Below, piece after piece: positions 61,490-64,000 of a stretch of DNA of 64,000 nucleotides. The notes beneath the pieces are model-generated. The model ran no database searches, had not been told where the DNA came from, and saw nothing but the letters and a program-made list of their open reading frames with translations. The DNA is taken from the NCBI RefSeq assembly GCF_027706745.1, contig NZ_JAQFWP010000004.1, forward strand, positions 1 through 64,000, given 5' to 3'. Origin of the DNA: Nocardiopsis suaedae (lineage in GTDB: Bacteria; Actinomycetota; Actinomycetes; Streptosporangiales; Streptosporangiaceae). Position 1 is the stretch's first letter. Each line of letters opens with the position of its first letter. Both the position numbers and the translations under genes were made by a program.

Positions 61490-61530
61490 ACGGTGCTAAT
61501 GCACGTGCATCGACACTTGCACAGCACCGT
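61490..61530. promoter_or_regulatory. nested palindrome: ATGCACGTGCAT inside ACGGTGCT/AGCACCGT
   Basis: The perfect 12-base palindrome ATGCACGTGCAT (61499-61510) lies inside an outer 8-base inverted repeat (61490-61497 and 61523-61530). Its centre is about 60 bases before the DUF397 ATG. The same 12-mer recurs at 63767-63778 near the ATPase gene. Confidence 0.7.
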
Positions 61531-61563
61531 GGCACACAAGGATGAAGGAGGGAACGCAGCATC

Positions 61564-61797
61564 ATGAGCGCGTACAACGGCATCCCCGCCACCGAGCTGA
61601 CGAGCGCCGCCTGGCAGAAGAGCCAGCGGAGCAACTCCCGCGGCTCCTGCGTGGAGATGGCCAAGCTCCCCGACGGCTCGATCGCGGTGCGCAACTCCCG
61701 GTTCCCGGGCGGGCCGGCCCTGGTCTACACCCAGGCCGAGATCGACGCCCTGATCCTGGGCGCCAAGGACGGCGACTTCGACAACTTCCTGAGCTGA
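61564..61797 (+). CDS. DUF397 protein (Scr2/BldB-neighbourhood type)
   Basis: The 77-residue product is a DUF397 protein: WQKSQRSNSRGSCVEMAKL, then IAVRNSRFPGGPALVYTQAEI and an acidic end FDNFLS (each motif given in part). In Streptomyces such proteins are paired with Scr1/WhiJ-like helix-turn-helix regulators as toxin/antitoxin-like or developmental partners. The ATG at 61564 follows GGAGG. Three GCACGTGC sites lie upstream. Confidence 0.92.
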   Translation: MSAYNGIPATELTSAAWQKSQRSNSRGSCVEMAKLPDGSIAVRNSRFPGGPALVYTQAEIDALILGAKDGDFDNFLS

Positions 61798-61967
61798 CAC
61801 CCCATGCGACGATCCGCGGCCCGTCCCCGCCGGCCGCGGAGGGAGCTCCGGACGACCACAGCGGGGGACGGAGCTCTCGCTCCCCTCGGCCCCGCCCCGA
61901 CGCACACCGGGGCGGGGCGTGATGCCGCTCGGACCCCCTGCCCCGGGTCCGAGCCCGCCGGATCTCC

Positions 61968-62028
61968 GTCGACCTCGCGAGGAACGGCGCTGAAACCGCG
62001 CGTGCAGCCCCGTTGCCCCCGCGATCAG
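61968..62028. repeat. second copy of the 62-bp palindromic element
   Basis: This 61-base stretch aligns without gaps to 46124-46185 with 42 identities in 61 positions by my count, including GCTGAAACCGC against GCTAAAACCGC in the middle. It lies after the DUF397 gene, just before the stop codon of the leftward regulator gene, so it could terminate both. The outer arms pair less well than in the other copy. Confidence 0.6.
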
Positions 62029-62044
62029 CGCCGGAGGGCGCGGG

Positions 62045-62914
62045 CTAGAACTCGTCGACCATGTCCTTGAGGATCTCCTGCGTCTCGGTGGGAGGGCAGG
62101 CGATCACGCTGAGCTTCTCCATGGCCATGGTGTAGGCGTCGACCTCGGCCCGCTTGTCCAGGCAGAGCGAGCCGGTCAGGTGCTCGACGTAGACGATGTC
62201 GGACAGCTCGAAGTCGGGGTAGCGCAGGATGGAGAAGGACCCGGCCTCAGCCGCGTGCACGCCGGCGCTGAACGGGACGATCTGCAGCGTGATGTGCGGG
62301 TGGTCGCACAGCTCCACCAGCCGCTGCATCTGGCGGCGCATCAGCTCGGGGCCGCCGACAGGGCGCCGCACGGCGGCCTCGTCGAGGATGGCCCACAGCT
62401 TCACGTTGGGCTCGTCGAGCCGCCGCTGGCGCCGCATGCGCACCTTGACGCGGTCCTCGGTGGCCTGGTCGGGCAGGCCGACGCCGCCGTTGATCACCGA
62501 GCGGGCGTACTCCTCGGTCTGCAGCAGGCCGTGGATGAACTGGGCCTCGTAGACGCGGATGCGGCTGGCCGCCTCCTCCAGGCCGACGTAGACCTGGAAC
62601 CAGTTGGGCAGCGCCTCACCGTACTGCTGCCACCAGCCGGGCTTGTTGGTGTCCCGGGCCATCTGGCCCATGGTGCGGATGAGGTCGCGGTCGGTGACGC
62701 CGTAGAGCAGGAGCAGGTCCTCCACGTCGCGGGCCTTGAACCCGACGCGGCCCAGCTCCATGCGGCTGATCTTGGACTCCGAGCCGCGGATGTGGTGGCC
62801 CGCCTCGCCGCGCGAGACACCGGCCTTCTCCCGGTACTTGCGCAGCTCCGATCCGAGCAGCATCCGGCGCACGGTCGGACCGGCGCCCTGCTTGATGCGC
62901 GCGATGCCGCTCAT
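62045..62914 (-). CDS. Scr1/WhiJ-type XRE regulator with DUF5753 domain
   Basis: The 289-residue product has an N-terminal XRE helix-turn-helix (LGSELRKYREKAGVSRGEAG, SESKISRMELGR) and a C-terminal DUF5753 domain (WFQVYVGLEEAASRIRVYEA and the FSILRYPDFELSDIVYVEHL region, quoted in part). It is the DNA-binding partner typically encoded beside DUF397 proteins. The ATG at 62914 is eight bases behind GGAGG. It converges with the DUF397 gene and is on the same strand as the ATPase gene upstream. It may bind the GCACGTGC sites. Confidence 0.92.
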   Translation of the reverse strand: MSGIARIKQGAGPTVRRMLLGSELRKYREKAGVSRGEAGHHIRGSESKISRMELGRVGFKARDVEDLLLLYGVTDRDLIRTMGQMARDTNKPGWWQQYGEALPNWFQVYVGLEEAASRIRVYEAQFIHGLLQTEEYARSVINGGVGLPDQATEDRVKVRMRRQRRLDEPNVKLWAILDEAAVRRPVGGPELMRRQMQRLVELCDHPHITLQIVPFSAGVHAAEAGSFSILRYPDFELSDIVYVEHLTGSLCLDKRAEVDAYTMAMEKLSVIACPPTETQEILKDMVDEF

Positions 62915-63121
62915 GACCGCTGCCTCCCCAGACGTGGCCGTCCGGCGCCGCCCTGTCCTCGGCCGCTCGGCGGCCGGGCGCCGTGGTCCTCACTCCTGCA
63001 TCCCCCCACGATAGCGCCGACGCGGACGCGTGTTCGGTCGGCGGCGGGTGGAACCGCTCTCACCGCGGGAGTGTGGCAGGGGTCACCGCGTCCGGGCACG
63101 GGGGCGGCGGGAGGCGCGGGT

Positions 63122-63667
63122 TCAGTCGAACAGCGCCCACACGTACTTGCCGCGGGGCGGGACGGACACCACGCCCCACTCCCGGGAAAAGCACCCGACC
63201 AGGTGCAATCCCCGCCCCGTCTCCAGCAGCAGGTCGGGTTCGCGGGGGGCGGGGACGAGGGCGGAGGGGTCCTGGACGGCGCAGACCGCCTGGCGGTCGC
63301 GGCGCAGGAAGCGGACGCGGATAACGTTCCCATATCCGTACGAGGCGACCTCCTCCGGCGTGCCGTGCCGGACGGCGTTGGTGACCAGTTCGGACAGGAC
63401 CAGCTCGGCGTCGCCGACGAACCCGCCCATCCCCCAGACCCCCAGGACGCGGGCGCCGATCTCGCGCGCCGCGCCGGGCGCGCCGGGCGCCGCCGGGAGG
63501 TCGAAGGCGACGTCCGCGCGCCCGCGGGCGGCCTCCACCGCGATGCTCGCGGGGGGCTCCCCCGAGCGCAGCGCCCCCGGCCACCAGGAGGCCGCGCCCA
63601 CCCCACCCGCCGGGGCCGTCTCCGTCCCGCCGCCCGGCACTGCCCCTTCCCGTGACGGTCCGCTCAC
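63122..63667 (-). CDS. AbaA-like anti-sigma/ATP-binding protein
   Basis: The 181-residue product has the GHKL anti-sigma-type ATPase fold: N-box LVLSELVTNAVRHG (Glu and Asn), G1 box VCAVQDPSALVP, and G2 box GRGLHLVGCFSREWG. The N-terminal 40 residues are Gly/Ala-rich. In Streptomyces such proteins accompany WhiJ/DUF397 genes. The GTG at 63667 is six bases behind GAGGGG, the best site; ATGs at 63706, 63766, 63778 and 63787 are alternatives, and the last three would put the palindrome inside or beside the start. Confidence 0.85.
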   Translation of the reverse strand: MSGPSREGAVPGGGTETAPAGGVGAASWWPGALRSGEPPASIAVEAARGRADVAFDLPAAPGAPGAAREIGARVLGVWGMGGFVGDAELVLSELVTNAVRHGTPEEVASYGYGNVIRVRFLRRDRQAVCAVQDPSALVPAPREPDLLLETGRGLHLVGCFSREWGVVSVPPRGKYVWALFD

Positions 63668-63766
63668 CGCGATCCCCTCGCAGTCCTGTCGAGTCCCGAG
63701 CTCCATGGCCGGTCCCGGCCGCAGGCACCGGCTCCCGGCGGCCGAGTCGCTCCGCGCACGGCCCAT

Positions 63767-63778
63767 ATGCACGTGCAT
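63767..63778. promoter_or_regulatory. ATGCACGTGCAT palindrome upstream of the ATPase gene
   Basis: This 12-base palindrome is identical to 61499-61510. A near copy, ATGCACGCAT, follows at 63786-63795. It lies about 105 bases upstream of the preferred GTG start. The two matching sites bracket the trio. Confidence 0.65.
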
Positions 63779-63930
63779 CTTCCTCATGCACGCATCCTAG
63801 GACACCGGCCGCGCCGGTTCAGGGGATTCCGATAGTTCATCCTCGTACTTTCTTCGGCCTCCGCGAAGCCCCAGGTGGAGGGGGTGGGGCCCGCGGGGCC
63901 GCCGGGCCCGGGGGCCGCCGGGCGGCCGCG

Positions 63931-64000
63931 TCAGGCGGCCAGGAGCGCTTCCCCGGACACCCGGTCGGGGTAGTCGGTGATGATGCCGTCCACACCGTCG
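63931..64000 (-). CDS. glycerophosphodiester phosphodiesterase, C-terminal fragment
   Basis: The last 70 bases encode the C-terminus of a leftward gene: DGVDGIITDYPDRVSGEALL followed by AA and TGA at 63931-63933. The DGIITDYPD motif is characteristic of the C-terminal end of glycerophosphodiester phosphodiesterases, which release glycerol 3-phosphate from deacylated phospholipids. The rest of the gene lies outside the window, so length, signal peptide and catalytic residues cannot be judged. Confidence 0.75.
   Translation of the reverse strand, partial: DGVDGIITDYPDRVSGEALLAA

Noticed and set aside
1-64000. CRISPR array, rRNA, tRNA, transposase or integrase
   Set aside because: No regularly spaced repeats, no RNA gene signatures and no recombinase motifs were seen on reading.

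Overview
The window is uniformly GC-rich DNA, densely packed with chromosomal genes. Its content points to a filamentous actinomycete, most likely Nocardiopsaceae/Streptosporangiales: a DUF397 protein with a WhiJ/Scr1-type regulator, anti-sigma-like ATPases, membrane-anchored Ser/Thr kinases, GTG and TTG starts, Tat and lipoprotein signals, and twin oligopeptide ABC operons. This placement is an inference from gene families. I saw no rRNA, tRNA, CRISPR array, insertion sequence or prophage.

Layout: 134-4956 holds a YdeP-type molybdopterin oxidoreductase converging, through a 20-bp-arm hairpin, on a PepSY membrane protein and a small membrane protein. 5204-8556 carries three tandem paralogous DUF3592-like membrane proteins and a two-EF-hand protein. 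8628-12710 runs leftward: a secreted endonuclease/exonuclease/phosphatase-fold protein, a GH13 glucosidase, a 49-residue protein, and type 1 IPP isomerase (idi). 13062-21350 is one co-directional operon (solute-binding lipoprotein, two permeases, double ATPase, CocE-type hydrolase, TetR regulator). Its promoter overlaps three 20-bp repeats of a TTCA-n-TGAA operator.

21719-31284 is an envelope/signalling block: two receptor kinases, then leftward lipoproteins (one resembles the first kinase's ectodomain), a pilin-like secreted protein, an RDD protein and an OmpA-domain lipoprotein. 31605-35460 has an orphan response regulator without the phosphorylation residues, a beta-propeller lipoprotein and a DnaQ-BRCT exonuclease. 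35628-41513 is a second, leftward oligopeptide ABC operon. 42125-50939 holds an NDMA-type alcohol dehydrogenase, a sodium/solute symporter with a 32-residue membrane partner, an acetyltransferase, a YghZ-type aldo/keto reductase, a PhoX-type phosphatase, an anti-sigma-like ATPase and a small acidic protein.

51152-61292 is a transport and cation-homeostasis block: an RND exporter, an ArsR repressor divergent from a CDF metal exporter across a repeat-rich operator, NhaA, a Ktr-type potassium system, and a zinc-binding lipoprotein behind a Zur-like box. The right end (61413-63787) is a developmental-type regulatory trio: DUF397 protein, Scr1/WhiJ-like helix-turn-helix protein, and AbaA-like ATPase. 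Copies of the palindrome ATGCACGTGCAT lie upstream of both outer genes. A truncated glycerophosphodiesterase gene runs off the right edge.

The strongest candidates for undescribed biology are that trio with its shared palindrome, the kinase-ectodomain/lipoprotein pair, the TetR operator array, the degenerate receiver, and a family of about 62-bp palindromic intergenic elements.
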